Counted from the stretch's first letter, positions 25,005-34,511 are shown. The stretch: 40,675 bases of DNA from DAOUFU01 sp034429275 (GCA_034429275.1 DAOUFU010000074.1:1-40675); one strand, 5' to 3'. The notes: a model not told the origin generated them from the letters alone. Program-made: numbers and translations.

Positions 25005-27850
25005 TTTGGAATCTCCAAAAAGAACGTTGCACCGTGTCCAGGCTCACTCTCTGCCCAAACTCGTCCGTTCATACGCTCGATGGCTTTGCGCACAATGGCC
25101 AGCCCAATGCCGGTGCCAGCATAATCTTCAACCCGGTGCAGTCGTTGGAAAATATCGAAGATGCGATCGTGATACTGCATATCGAACCCAATGCCATTAT
25201 CCCGCACCCATAGGATACATGATGTTTCGGTTTCGTACCCCCCGATCTCAATCACCGGGTTGGCTGTTTTGAGGGTGAACTTCAGGGCGTTATCGATCAG
25301 GTTGCGCAGCGCAATTTTTAGCCCCTCTGGATCGGCATAGGCCGTAGAGGAAGGCACCTTCACGCCTATAGAAATGCTACGCGCCTGGGTTTCGCCGGCA
25401 AATTCGGCAACGAGCGATTGGGCTATTTTTTGTGGGTCGACCTGCCTGATGGCCAGGTCGCGCCGTTCTAGCCGTGAGTAGGCTAGCAGATCGTCAATCA
25501 GCTGGTTCATCTGGCCGGCAGCCAAGCGGATATTGTGTAAAAATGCGCGGCCATCGCTATCCAGACGATCGTCATAATCCTCAAGCAGCAAGCGGCTGTA
25601 TCCGTCGATGCCTCGTAAAGGGGCCTTCAAATCGTGAGAAACGGAGTAATTAAACGCTTCAAGTTCACGCGTTTTGGCTTCAAGCTGAGCTGTTCGATCA
25701 GCGACCCGTTGTTCCAAAGAAGCGTTGAGTTGGCGAATTTCCTCTTCTATCTTTTTGCGCTCGGTAATATCAATAAGTGTAGTCAGGTGGCAGGCTTCAC
25801 CTCTAATCAGTATCTCCTTTGAGGAAAACAATACATCAATAAGCCGGCCAGATTTTGACCGTGCGACGAGTTCAAAATTGCGCAATCCACCAGTCTCAAG
25901 CTGCCGCTGGATCAATCTCGCGCGCTCTTCAGGCGTCCACATGTTCAATTCTGTAGAGGTATGTCCGATTACCTCATCGCGGCTGAACTCAAACATCTCA
26001 CAGAAGGATTGGTTGGCGTCGAGAAACTGTCCATCAACAATCCGGGTAATCGTCATTCCCGTAGGCCCGGCATGAAAGGCGTTGGAAAACAACTCTTCTG
26101 ACAGGCGTAGTTCCTCTTCCGCTTGTTTACGCTCACTGATGTCAATAAAGGTAACGGCGCAAAGTTTTGGTCCGGCCTGAAAAGCAGCGACCGAATAATA
26201 TACTCCGAGCAGTTCTGACCCCTGCTCAAACCACCGGGGTTCTCCGGTCAGGGCAATCTCTCCATACGTCCCTATCCAGTCTGCTGCATCATTCTCTATT
26301 CCAGGCAGAACCTCGGTCAAACGTTTGCCGACGACCTCTTGTATGTCCAGCCCGGTGGTCAACACGAATCCCTTATTGGCAGCGAGAATTATCAAGTCCA
26401 CCGGGGTGCCTTGAGCGTCCTGGACGACTTCAAACAGTACAAAGCCGGCATTCATGTTCTCAAAGAGAGTCCGGTATCTTTTCTCTGATTCAGCCAGATT
26501 GTTTTCCGCCTGTTTGCGTTCGGTGATATCTTCGGAAAAAATGACGATCCCCCCGATATTGTGATCGACTGTGTACCAGGGGTGCACTTCCCAGCGGAGC
26601 CATTGCACCGTACCGTCTGCCCTGATGAATTCGTCCTCATCGGATGTCAGAGTTTCGCCTTCCAGTCCGCGGCGGTGGATAGCTCTCCAGCGATCCGTAA
26701 TTTCCGGGAATATCTCGTAATGTGAGCGACCTATGACGTCGATGTCTCCGAGGTTATAATCCACCATCCACTGGCGACTGACGGCCAGATAACGCATTTC
26801 CCGATCGAACATGGCCAGCGCGGCAGGGGCATGTTGTATGAATAGGCGCAGTCTCTGTTCACTTTCCTGCAGGGATCGTTCAATCTGCTTGCGCTCAGTG
26901 ATGTCGTCCATCACCGTCATGATGCCCATCGGGTTACCTTGAGGGTCATACATGGGGGCAATGGAGATACTTATTTCAATTTTGGTCCCATCTTTTCGTA
27001 AATATTGGGGCGCAACACCGTGAAAGCTCTGCCCTTGCGTGACGCGCGCGCGCAGGTTTTCGAACTCCCCCATTCTGTCAGGCGGAATATGAGGCACTGC
27101 GCGACCTATCACTTCATCCGCCAGCCAACCGAATATTCTTTCTGCGGCGGAATTCCAACTTTTTACAACCCCGTCCAGATCTAGATGGACAATCGCAAGC
27201 GGAGAAGCCTCCACAATAGACCGAACCGTATTGAGCGCTTGTTGAAGCATCATTTCTGCTTGTTTGCGCTCAGAGATATCGCGAGTAACCAGAATGACCG
27301 CGTGCACGTGATCATTGTGCTTGATGGGAGCAAGCCGAATCGAGGACCATGTCGATACCGCGCGCGGGTCGTTTATTTCGATCTCGTAGGGGGCAGACTG
27401 AGCAGTTTCAAAAACGGAGTTGATAGCCGCTCTTACTGCCGCATGATATGCGGGGGGAATGTGCTCCAATACACTCGTGCCGGCAGTGGGTTGAATGCTC
27501 GATCCTTCGGGCGCGCGGTTGATGAACAAAATCTCCGCCTGCCGATTCACGGTACAAACAATATCGGGTGCATTTTCTACCAGCGAACGCCATTGAGCTT
27601 CAGAACTGCGCAGATCGGAGAGTATACGCTCCTGAAATTTGAAATCGCGGTGCAAGAGAAGATAGATCAGGCTGGTCGTCGCTATGATAAACAGCAGTCC
27701 TTTGATGGTCTGAAGAACTGTTTGATGTTCAACATCTTGCGTAAATAACGCAGCCAACCGATCTGAAAGAATGATATAAATCGTTGTGCTAAGGCCATAG
27801 ATAATACTGATGCGAAGCGATCGGTCCGAAATCTGCCGTTTCCGTTTCAT
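25001..27850 (-). CDS. Membrane-anchored multi-PAS histidine kinase
   Basis: 949 residues from ATG 27850 (GAGGGTG upstream; a TTG at 27886 would add 12 residues). Two membrane helices near residues 12-30 and 46-66 anchor it. Five PAS domains follow at about 85-198, 208-325, 333-448, 456-578 and 585-700, each ending in the D-I-[ST]-E-R-K linker. A coiled stretch leads to the phospho-His H739 (NYSVSHDLKAPLRGIDGYSR) and an ATPase domain (IDNALKFT, VRDNGIGFD, GTGIGLAIVRKAIERMNG). The kinase core is of the Cph1-like type that pairs with Rcp1-like receivers, and the next gene is exactly such a receiver. No chromophore cysteine or phytochrome GAF domain is visible, so the signal is unknown. First gene of the minus-strand array. 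Confidence 0.93.
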   Translation of the reverse strand: MKRKRQISDRSLRISIIYGLSTTIYIILSDRLAALFTQDVEHQTVLQTIKGLLFIIATTSLIYLLLHRDFKFQERILSDLRSSEAQWRSLVENAPDIVCTVNRQAEILFINRAPEGSSIQPTAGTSVLEHIPPAYHAAVRAAINSVFETAQSAPYEIEINDPRAVSTWSSIRLAPIKHNDHVHAVILVTRDISERKQAEMMLQQALNTVRSIVEASPLAIVHLDLDGVVKSWNSAAERIFGWLADEVIGRAVPHIPPDRMGEFENLRARVTQGQSFHGVAPQYLRKDGTKIEISISIAPMYDPQGNPMGIMTVMDDITERKQIERSLQESEQRLRLFIQHAPAALAMFDREMRYLAVSRQWMVDYNLGDIDVIGRSHYEIFPEITDRWRAIHRRGLEGETLTSDEDEFIRADGTVQWLRWEVHPWYTVDHNIGGIVIFSEDITERKQAENNLAESEKRYRTLFENMNAGFVLFEVVQDAQGTPVDLIILAANKGFVLTTGLDIQEVVGKRLTEVLPGIENDAADWIGTYGEIALTGEPRWFEQGSELLGVYYSVAAFQAGPKLCAVTFIDISERKQAEEELRLSEELFSNAFHAGPTGMTITRIVDGQFLDANQSFCEMFEFSRDEVIGHTSTELNMWTPEERARLIQRQLETGGLRNFELVARSKSGRLIDVLFSSKEILIRGEACHLTTLIDITERKKIEEEIRQLNASLEQRVADRTAQLEAKTRELEAFNYSVSHDLKAPLRGIDGYSRLLLEDYDDRLDSDGRAFLHNIRLAAGQMNQLIDDLLAYSRLERRDLAIRQVDPQKIAQSLVAEFAGETQARSISIGVKVPSSTAYADPEGLKIALRNLIDNALKFTLKTANPVIEIGGYETETSCILWVRDNGIGFDMQYHDRIFDIFQRLHRVEDYAGTGIGLAIVRKAIERMNGRVWAESEPGHGATFFLEIPK

Positions 27851-27890
27851 GGATGCAGCACCCTCGCGGAATGATGAACCTGGCAAATTC

Positions 27891-27918
27891 TTTATCTTCT
27901 CGACGAAAATCTATGCAA
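27891..27918 (-). promoter_or_regulatory. Weak promoter candidate for the minus-strand signalling array
   Basis: On the minus strand TTGCAT (27913-27918) and GATAAA (27891-27896) are 16 bp apart, about 40 bases before the kinase ATG. Matches to consensus are partial. Confidence 0.3.
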
Positions 27919-28316
27919 GTTGAGCAACGGTCTCGATCGGTCGCCTGCTCATATGGTGATGCACTGCGATTTGGGCTTGCGGTATTGAACTAATCCGCGA
28001 CCCAGAGTGGCTTGGCGAGCCTTGATGATCTCGATAATCTCATAGAATGCGGGACAAAACGCCCCCCGTAAGAATTCACCCTGTGTGGTGCAAGTGAAAT
28101 GCTCAATGAAATCGTTAGTCTGGAGATCGCGGCCTTAGGTGCGGCAGCGATCAATACCACTGGATGCCGGATCGAGATCGAAAATTGTGTTTTGGTGTCA
28201 AATAATTCTCGTCTATTGTCCTCAAGACCTTCATTCACGTCAATTCACGCGCATGTAAGAGCCGGTTTCGCACATCCCGGCTATCGAATTTTTTATAATT
28301 ATATCTGCCCCGGCAA
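27919..28316. other. A/T-rich intergenic region at the island edge
   Basis: About 400 bases with no supportable gene. It holds a minus-strand open frame without any ATG, GTG or TTG start (27949-28134, 61 codons), a plus-strand hairpin AGCCGG/CCGGCT (28260-28282) followed by ATCGAATTTTTT that looks like an orphan terminator, and TATAAT boxes on both strands around 28294-28303. The composition is visibly more A/T-rich than the rest of the window. It could be gene debris at the border of the signalling island. Confidence 0.4.
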
Positions 28317-28358
28317 TCAAAAAGCCCACCGTCATCCGGCCTGGATGGCGGTGAGCTT
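28317..28358 (-). terminator. Rho-independent terminator for the beta-propeller gene
   Basis: Bases 28322-28337 pair with 28343-28358 (one mismatch, one G-U, five-base loop) and on the minus strand the stem is followed by TTTTTG. It starts 24 bases after the stop codon of the propeller gene. Confidence 0.8.
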
Positions 28359-28381
28359 GACTTCAACAGAACAGACTTCGA

Positions 28382-30439
28382 CTAACGGGGCAGCGTGCCC
28401 AGGATCAGGTTCGGGCGTGTGTTGGTTTCCTCGCGCGGATTGCTCACGGCGAAGATGTCATCTGCCTCCGGCTCGACCGTCAGGCGCACCGGCGCGTTGG
28501 CCGGGCCATCCAGCGGCAGCGGGTCCACGATGAACAGCTCATACTGGCCGGGACGTCCCTGCCGGTCATCCACCGCCGATTGGAAGATCACCCGCGAGGG
28601 GTCGCCCCAGAAGGTCGGCGCGCGGTCGTCCACGCTGTTGATCGTCAGCGCCTTGATGGCCCCGCTCACCAGGTCCAGCGCGAAGATTTCGCTGTCGCCG
28701 CCCGCGTCTTCAGCGTGGAACGCCAGGAACGAATCATCCGGCGCGAAGACCGGCCCGCCCACGCTGTAGCCGGTATCGGTCATCTGCCGGGCCTCGCCGG
28801 ATTCGACATCCATCACCCAGAGATTCTCGACACCGTCTTCATCAGTTTGCAGCCATGCCAGCAGCGCCCCGTCATGCGAGACGATGGGCAGCCGGTCGGT
28901 GGTGTCGTTGTTGGTGAGCTGAGTCAACTCACCGGTCACCACGTTCAGCTTGAAGAGTTCCCAATCGCCGTCGCGGTTGCTCTCGAAGACGATGCGCTCG
29001 CCATCCGGGAACCAGAACGCGCCCATATCGGTCGCGTCGTCCTCGGTCAGCCGCACCGGCACGCCATCGCCGGTCACGTCCACCATGTACAGCTCCCAGT
29101 TGCGGTCGCGGTTGCTCTCGAACACGATCAGGCCGCCGGGTCCCCAGACCGGGTTGACATCGATGCCGGTGTTGTAGGTCAGGCGCTGCACCTGGCTGCC
29201 ATCGATTCTCGAAATGTAGATTTCCCAGCTACCCTGCGGGTCGCGGTTGGAGACAAACGCCACCCATTCACGGTCCGGCGAGATGCTCGGCTCGATGTCG
29301 GCGCTGGAGGGGCTGAGCGTGACATTGCTCGTCTCGGCGGTTCCCAGGTCCAGCTTATAGATATCCCAATCGTCCGTGCGGTTGCTGTGGAACAGGAACC
29401 AGCTAGGCGAAGTCATCGGGTCGCCAAGCGTGATGGGAGTCCATGCGGGCGCGTCGAGATCGCGCCCCGGCCTGCCGGTGTGCATGGCGATCAACGGGAA
29501 GGGCCGCCCGGTCGGCGGAATCGGGCGGGTGATACCCGAAGGGAGCTGGACTTGCGGCTCAGGCTGGCCCACCCCAGAAGGGCTAATAATCGCCGGGTTT
29601 GCATACCCTTCGGGCAGCACATTCGACGGCACAGTTTCGAGCGCCGCAAAACTGTCCCATTCGCCCTGAGACATCACGCGCCAGGCCTGCCATTCGATCT
29701 GATTATCGCCGATGCGTGTATTGACCGAAACGCCCGCCGGGATCTCTACACGGCTCGGCGAATGCGGGAACAACACCGCCCGGCCATTGCCGGTGATCAC
29801 CTGCATCTGGTTTTCGGCAGGGGCGCGCAAGATGACGGTGGAACTCAACTGGATGGGGATGTCGTTCACCGTGATGGTCACCGTCATGCCGGAAGGCGAT
29901 TGAACGACGAGCGACGAAGGGGGCACAGCGAGGCATTCGGTGCTGTCTGCCCCGGTGCGCAGCGTGAAGGTTTGCATTGGGACCGGCTCGGCCTTCTTGG
30001 GGCCTTTGGCTTCTACCGGGACGACCAGGTTGGTGATCTCCGCCTCGCCCATCAACATGAAGATCGTGCTCTTCTGAGACGCGGCGCTGTGCATGCCAAG
30101 CTGAACGCTCATCAGCGCGATGCCCCACTGCGACTGCTCAGAGGAAAACAGGCTGGTCGATATGCTGGCGATGCCGGCCAGGTCGGCCCGATCACCCGGC
30201 TCGGCGAAATTTGCCAGCGGCTGCCCGGCTTCGTCGAGCGAGGTCGCAGTCACCGAGGGAAAACCATAACACACGGTATTCGTCCCCATCCGCGCACAGG
30301 TAGTCCCCAGATCCGACAAAACACGCGATACCAGGGCTTCGCAGGCCCCGGTCTGGCCCTGCGCTCTTCCCACCGAGAGCCAGGGTAGGCCCATGACAGC
30401 GATAAAGACGATTATGAGAAAGACACGGTTACCCCTCAT
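28382..30439 (-). CDS. Secreted TolB-like beta-propeller (PD40/WD40-like) protein
   Basis: 685 residues with a signal peptide (MRGNRVFLIIVFIAVMGL, cut near GRAQG). Residues 30-360 form an N-terminal region with a few Cys and a beta-rich part of no known family, ending in a Pro-rich linker. The C-terminal ~310 residues contain about six propeller blades of the TolB/PD40 form, recognisable by repeats of FxSNRDxxWELYxxD (for example FVSNRDPQGSWEIYISR, FESNRDRNWELYMVD, FESNRDGDWELFKLN) alternating with SPDGEWVAF-like strands. Such propellers usually bind proteins or polymers outside the cell. AAGGAG precedes the ATG, and a terminator follows. It is divergent from the BY-kinase gene. No catalytic motif was seen. 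Confidence 0.88.
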   Translation of the reverse strand: MRGNRVFLIIVFIAVMGLPWLSVGRAQGQTGACEALVSRVLSDLGTTCARMGTNTVCYGFPSVTATSLDEAGQPLANFAEPGDRADLAGIASISTSLFSSEQSQWGIALMSVQLGMHSAASQKSTIFMLMGEAEITNLVVPVEAKGPKKAEPVPMQTFTLRTGADSTECLAVPPSSLVVQSPSGMTVTITVNDIPIQLSSTVILRAPAENQMQVITGNGRAVLFPHSPSRVEIPAGVSVNTRIGDNQIEWQAWRVMSQGEWDSFAALETVPSNVLPEGYANPAIISPSGVGQPEPQVQLPSGITRPIPPTGRPFPLIAMHTGRPGRDLDAPAWTPITLGDPMTSPSWFLFHSNRTDDWDIYKLDLGTAETSNVTLSPSSADIEPSISPDREWVAFVSNRDPQGSWEIYISRIDGSQVQRLTYNTGIDVNPVWGPGGLIVFESNRDRNWELYMVDVTGDGVPVRLTEDDATDMGAFWFPDGERIVFESNRDGDWELFKLNVVTGELTQLTNNDTTDRLPIVSHDGALLAWLQTDEDGVENLWVMDVESGEARQMTDTGYSVGGPVFAPDDSFLAFHAEDAGGDSEIFALDLVSGAIKALTINSVDDRAPTFWGDPSRVIFQSAVDDRQGRPGQYELFIVDPLPLDGPANAPVRLTVEPEADDIFAVSNPREETNTRPNLILGTLPR

Positions 30440-30466
30440 CGGATGCTCCTTAACTTGTCCAGGCCC

Positions 30467-30491
30467 CTGTTCGTCTGGTGAGCACGAACAG
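30467..30491. promoter_or_regulatory. Inverted repeat in the leader of the propeller gene
   Basis: CTGTTCGT (30467-30474) and ACGAACAG (30484-30491) form a perfect 8-bp inverted repeat 28 bases upstream of the propeller ATG. A TATACT (minus strand, 30512-30517) lies just beyond and may be the -10 box. The repeat could be an operator or a leader hairpin. Nothing else was recognised in the 256-base divergent gap up to 30695. Confidence 0.45.
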
Positions 30492-30695
30492 CCGCTTGCA
30501 GGTTGCGATAAAGTATAACTCCATGTACAATTGTGGCCGAAAATGGAAATTCACACAAAGGTTGATTGTGCTCACATCCTCGCAATCGTGAGATGTCGCA
30601 AATCAAGCCCACCCCCAGCAGATCGCTACTTGAGTGAAATGATTTGAGATGAGAATCAGTGCCACCGATAGGTGGGCGTCAGTGAGGGGCCGCTG

Positions 30696-32318
30696 ATGGA
30701 GCTTATCGCATATATTCGCCTGTTCAAGAAATGGTGGTGGCTGATCGCCATCGCCGCTTTCCTGGCAGGGGGCGCGTCCTACCTGTTCACCAGCCGCCAG
30801 CCCGACCGCTACCAGGCGTGGGTGAGTATCTCGGTCGGCAGCTTCATCGATTCGCCCGATGTGGAAACCAATGAGTTGTGGGTTGGGCAGGAACTGGCAC
30901 AGACCTATGCCGTGATCGCCAAGTACAACCGCACGCTCGACGCCGCCGTCCAAATGGGCAACCTGCCCGTCACGCCGGCTGAGCTGGGTGCTGCACTGAG
31001 TACACACATCGTGCCCGATACCTCGCTGCTGGTGCTGACGGTGACCTACACCGACCCCGTGCTGGCCGCCGACATGGCTAACGAGGTGGCCCGGCAGTTG
31101 ATCCTCAACAGCCCGACCAATCTCACGGTGGAGCAGCAGAGCCAGATCGACATGGCCAACACCGAGATCACCCGGCTGCGCGAAGAACTGTCGCAGATGC
31201 GCCTGCAGCTTTCGACGGTCAACAGCCAGCTAGAGACCACCACCGATGAAGCCGCACGCAAACTGCTCACCGAAGAAAGAAACACCCTCATCACACAGAT
31301 CAACCAGGCATCGAGCAACATCGCCGACTTCACAGCCACGGTCGCCAGCTTGCAGCGCCGGACCAACTCGCTCGACATTGTGCAGCCCGCCCAGATTCCG
31401 AATGCGCCGATCGGCTCCAACACGCTGTCGCGAACAATACTGGCGGCGATGGTGGGCGCGGCGCTGGCTGTGGGCGGCGTGCTGCTGATCGAGTACCTGG
31501 ACAACACGATCAAGACCACCGACGAAGTGTCGCAGATTCTTGAGATGCCCACCCTGGCGACCATTCCCCGGTTTGGCAAGAAGCATGACGAGTATCCGCA
31601 GAAGCTGATCGCCTATCTCGATCCTGGCGCGCCCGCATCCGAGCAGTACCGGATGCTGCGCACCAACCTGGTGTTTTCGAGCAATGGAACGGCATGTAAC
31701 AGCTATGTGATCACCAGCCCCGGCCCGTCGGAAGGCAAAAGCGTGGTCGCAGCGAACCTGGCCGTCACGCTGGCGACAGCGGGCTACCGCGTGCTGCTGG
31801 TCGATACCGATCTGCGCCGTCCCCGCGTGCACGAGATTTTTAACATCAACAACGAGCATGGGCTGTCTACGCTGTTGGGGACCAGCCCCAGCCGGGCGTT
31901 AGAAATGCCGCACCGGGTAGATATCGGGGACCTGCTCGGCAAATGCGTGTACCAGACCGACATCCCCGGCCTGCAGGTGATTCCCAGCGGGGCATCGCCG
32001 CTCAACCCGACCGAGGTGCTGGGATCGACGGTCATGAAAGAATGGTACGCCATCTTCCAGGAAGCGCTGGAAGTCGATGTGGTGCTGTTCGATTCACCGC
32101 CGGCGCTGGTGGTTGCAGACAGCACGATCCTGGCCGCATCGCTGGATGCACAGGTGTTGGCCGTCTTCCAGGCCGGTCAGACGCGCATCAACGCGGCATT
32201 GCGCCTGAAAGAAGTGATGCAGCGGCTGGATGTCAAGCTGGTAGGTGTGGTCCTGAATGCCGTCAACTGGCGCGACCGGGATTATTATGGCTACGAATAC
32301 TACTACTATCGCCAGTAA
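30696..32318 (+). CDS. Wzz chain-length regulator fused to BY-family tyrosine kinase
   Basis: 540 residues. The N-terminal part is a Wzz-type polysaccharide co-polymerase: a first membrane helix (WWWLIAIAAFLAGGASYLF), a long periplasmic coiled-coil region (about 130-220) and a second helix before residue 275. The C-terminal part is a bacterial tyrosine kinase: Walker A GPSEGKSVVAANLA (near 345), Walker A' VLLVDTDLRRP, Walker B VVLFDSPPALVVAD. The last 12 residues, DYYGYEYYYYRQ, hold seven tyrosines, the autophosphorylation cluster that controls ring assembly. ATG 30696 is chosen because GAGGGG lies six bases upstream. Expected role: control of exopolysaccharide export and chain length together with a Wzx/Wzy or similar system, none of which is in the window. 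Confidence 0.93.
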   Translation: MELIAYIRLFKKWWWLIAIAAFLAGGASYLFTSRQPDRYQAWVSISVGSFIDSPDVETNELWVGQELAQTYAVIAKYNRTLDAAVQMGNLPVTPAELGAALSTHIVPDTSLLVLTVTYTDPVLAADMANEVARQLILNSPTNLTVEQQSQIDMANTEITRLREELSQMRLQLSTVNSQLETTTDEAARKLLTEERNTLITQINQASSNIADFTATVASLQRRTNSLDIVQPAQIPNAPIGSNTLSRTILAAMVGAALAVGGVLLIEYLDNTIKTTDEVSQILEMPTLATIPRFGKKHDEYPQKLIAYLDPGAPASEQYRMLRTNLVFSSNGTACNSYVITSPGPSEGKSVVAANLAVTLATAGYRVLLVDTDLRRPRVHEIFNINNEHGLSTLLGTSPSRALEMPHRVDIGDLLGKCVYQTDIPGLQVIPSGASPLNPTEVLGSTVMKEWYAIFQEALEVDVVLFDSPPALVVADSTILAASLDAQVLAVFQAGQTRINAALRLKEVMQRLDVKLVGVVLNAVNWRDRDYYGYEYYYYRQ

Positions 32319-32367
32319 CCGCTTCGGGCCAAACAACCCTGCCTGAACGGGCAACGAAAGAGTGAAC

Positions 32368-34464
32368 ATGAACCAGGTCGATCCGAGTGTCCAGGCCGGC
32401 GTGGAACCAGAGTCCTCTACTCAGCCGACAGTCCCATTTCCTGTCTCTGGCACGGTTGCGCCGCAGATGCGCGAGCAAAGTCATCGCCGCCGCCGCCGCC
32501 GACATCACCGCAAAGGGCCATTCCGCATTGTGCGGCACACCTGGCGCGCGCTCAAGCGTATGAACTGGTTGGTGCTGGCGCTTGGCGCGATTGGCTCGCT
32601 GGCAGCGATCGTGATGGGCGCGATGGTCCTGGTCATCAACGCCCAGAACCAGATCGATAACGCCTGGCGCGGTCTCAACCGCGACTGGCAGACCATCAGC
32701 AACGCCCGCTTCACCGAACTCACACTCGACGACTTCAGCCGCCTGCAGACTCGCGTCCGCGACCTGAACGCCAGCCTGGCCAGTGCCAAGACCAAAACCG
32801 GCTTCCTGCGCCCGGTGACCTTCCTCAGCGCCGACCTGGATACCTCGTTGGAATCGCTCAACGCCGCCCATGAACTCGGCCTGGCCGCCAACGACATCCT
32901 CACCGGCATCCAGCCCACCATCTTCTTTCTGGCGGGCGGCCAGCAGTCCGACGAACTGAACCCCCAGTTTTCGTCCGGCGCGCGCCTGGTTGAGCTGCTG
33001 GCCCTGGGCCGCAACCGCTTCCACAGCGCCGACGCGCACCTGGCCCAGGCGCAGGCCATCATCGACCGGCTCGACCTGGCCAATGTCTCACCGGACGTGC
33101 TGAACACTTTCGATGGTATGGCCCAGTATCACCGCCAGCTTGAAGAGATCAACGCCATTCTGCTCGATGCGCCCGACCTGCTCGACAATGCCCTGGGCGT
33201 TTCTTCGCCCAAAACCTATCTTATTCTCTCGCAGAACAGCGACGAACTGCGACCCTCAGGCGGCTATATCAGCACCTACGGCTGGCTCCAGGTGAATCGC
33301 GGGCGTGTCACGCGCTACGACTACTACCCGACTACCGCGACCAGCCCCAACCCGCCGGACGAATCGCTGGCGCAAGACCTGAACATCCCCGACTGGTGGA
33401 TTCCCTACAATGAACCGATCTATACCGCCTGGGACGGCAGCTGGTCTGCCGACTTCCCCACCACTGCCCGCATGGCAGCCTGGTATTATGAGCAGGGAAA
33501 TAATCCGCAGGCCCCGGTCGATGGGGTGATCGCCATCGACCTCGTGGGGTTCGAATACCTGCTGCAGGCGCTCGGTGAGGTAGTCGTGCCCGGCTACAAT
33601 ATCACGGTCGTGCCCGAAAACTTTCGCGAAATGATCTACCAGATCCGCGCCGAGGGCGAAGGGGACCTGCCGCACAAGCAGTTCCTGGTGGCGCTCTACC
33701 AGCAGATCTTCGACGACTGGCAGCAGGTCGATCAGGCCAAGAGCGGCGATCTGCGCCGCGCAATGGTGCAGGCCCTGCAAGAAAAGCACGTCATGATCTA
33801 TATGCAGGACGAAGGGCTGAACGCAGCCCTGGACGCCCTCGGCTGGTCGGGGCGGCTCAAAGCCGACTCCACCGAGGATTTCGTGATGGTGGTCGATGCC
33901 AACCTGGGCAACAAGTCCAACCGGTCGGTGGTGCGCCAGATCACCTACGACGCCGAGATTCATGCCGATGGCACACTGTCCAGCCGGCTGGCCGTCAGCT
34001 ACGAATACTTCGCCCGGCTGGCCGCCAACGATCCGGCGGTGCGCCCGGCTCACTACAACGACATCAACTATCACAACCTGCTGCAGCTCTTGGTGGCCGC
34101 CGACAGCACGCTGGTCAGCACCAACGGCTTCCCCAGCGAGCCGCAAGTCGTCCCGGCAGAGGAATATACCGGGCTGGTCAGCTATGTCAGCGTGGATTAT
34201 GACTCCAGCGAGCGCTACCAGGTGACATACACCACACCGGTGCGCGTGGAGCGCTTCGGCCCCTACAGCCGCTACCGGCTCACCCTGCAAAAGCAGCCCG
34301 GCACGCTGAACGATTTCGCCATTGTGCAGATCACGCTGCCGCCGGGTGCCAGCGTCGTCAAGACCGTACCGGAGCCATCGGCTACCTTCGAGCTGGATAA
34401 CACGATTCTCGAATTCCGCGCCCAGCTTGTGACGGACAAAAGCATCGAGATCATCTTCCGATAA
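32368..34464 (+). CDS. DUF4012 membrane protein
   Basis: 698 residues. A cytoplasmic, very basic N-terminus (HRRRRRRHHRKG) is followed by one membrane helix (about 67-92) and a large outer domain. The DUF4012 signature is clear: KTYLILSQNSDELRPSGGYI followed by STYGWLQVNRGRV and further on LPHKQFLVALYQQIF and the C-terminal TPVRVERFGPYSRYRLTLQKQPGT. DUF4012 proteins have no proven function but recur beside exopolysaccharide genes in Chloroflexota and Actinobacteria. It starts 49 bases after the BY-kinase stop on the same strand, which fits an envelope-polysaccharide operon. GTG 32362 is an alternative start; ribosome site weak (GAAAGAG). Confidence 0.88.
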   Translation: MNQVDPSVQAGVEPESSTQPTVPFPVSGTVAPQMREQSHRRRRRRHHRKGPFRIVRHTWRALKRMNWLVLALGAIGSLAAIVMGAMVLVINAQNQIDNAWRGLNRDWQTISNARFTELTLDDFSRLQTRVRDLNASLASAKTKTGFLRPVTFLSADLDTSLESLNAAHELGLAANDILTGIQPTIFFLAGGQQSDELNPQFSSGARLVELLALGRNRFHSADAHLAQAQAIIDRLDLANVSPDVLNTFDGMAQYHRQLEEINAILLDAPDLLDNALGVSSPKTYLILSQNSDELRPSGGYISTYGWLQVNRGRVTRYDYYPTTATSPNPPDESLAQDLNIPDWWIPYNEPIYTAWDGSWSADFPTTARMAAWYYEQGNNPQAPVDGVIAIDLVGFEYLLQALGEVVVPGYNITVVPENFREMIYQIRAEGEGDLPHKQFLVALYQQIFDDWQQVDQAKSGDLRRAMVQALQEKHVMIYMQDEGLNAALDALGWSGRLKADSTEDFVMVVDANLGNKSNRSVVRQITYDAEIHADGTLSSRLAVSYEYFARLAANDPAVRPAHYNDINYHNLLQLLVAADSTLVSTNGFPSEPQVVPAEEYTGLVSYVSVDYDSSERYQVTYTTPVRVERFGPYSRYRLTLQKQPGTLNDFAIVQITLPPGASVVKTVPEPSATFELDNTILEFRAQLVTDKSIEIIFR

Positions 34465-34471
34465 TCCCATC

Positions 34472-34504
34472 TGCCCCAGCCTGCCCGACACGCTGGCTGG
34501 GGCA
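34472..34504. terminator. Hairpin between convergent genes
   Basis: Perfect 10-bp stem TGCCCCAGCC (34472-34481) with GGCTGGGGCA (34495-34504), 13-base loop, between the DUF4012 stop and the ANT(6)-like stop. No clear T-run on either side. Confidence 0.6.
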
Positions 34505-34511
34505 AGAACAA

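Noticed and set aside
27949..28134. Minus-strand frame reading like a plausible protein end (EFLRGAFCPAFYEIIEIIKA)
   Set aside because: It has no ATG, GTG or TTG start and is preceded by an in-frame TAA. It might be a gene remnant, but the length is within chance.
28580..30388. Long open frame of about 600 codons on the plus strand opposite the propeller gene
   Set aside because: It is a GC-driven shadow: low-complexity Arg/His/Gly-rich translation, no ribosome site, and the minus frame has a signal peptide, propeller repeats and a terminator.
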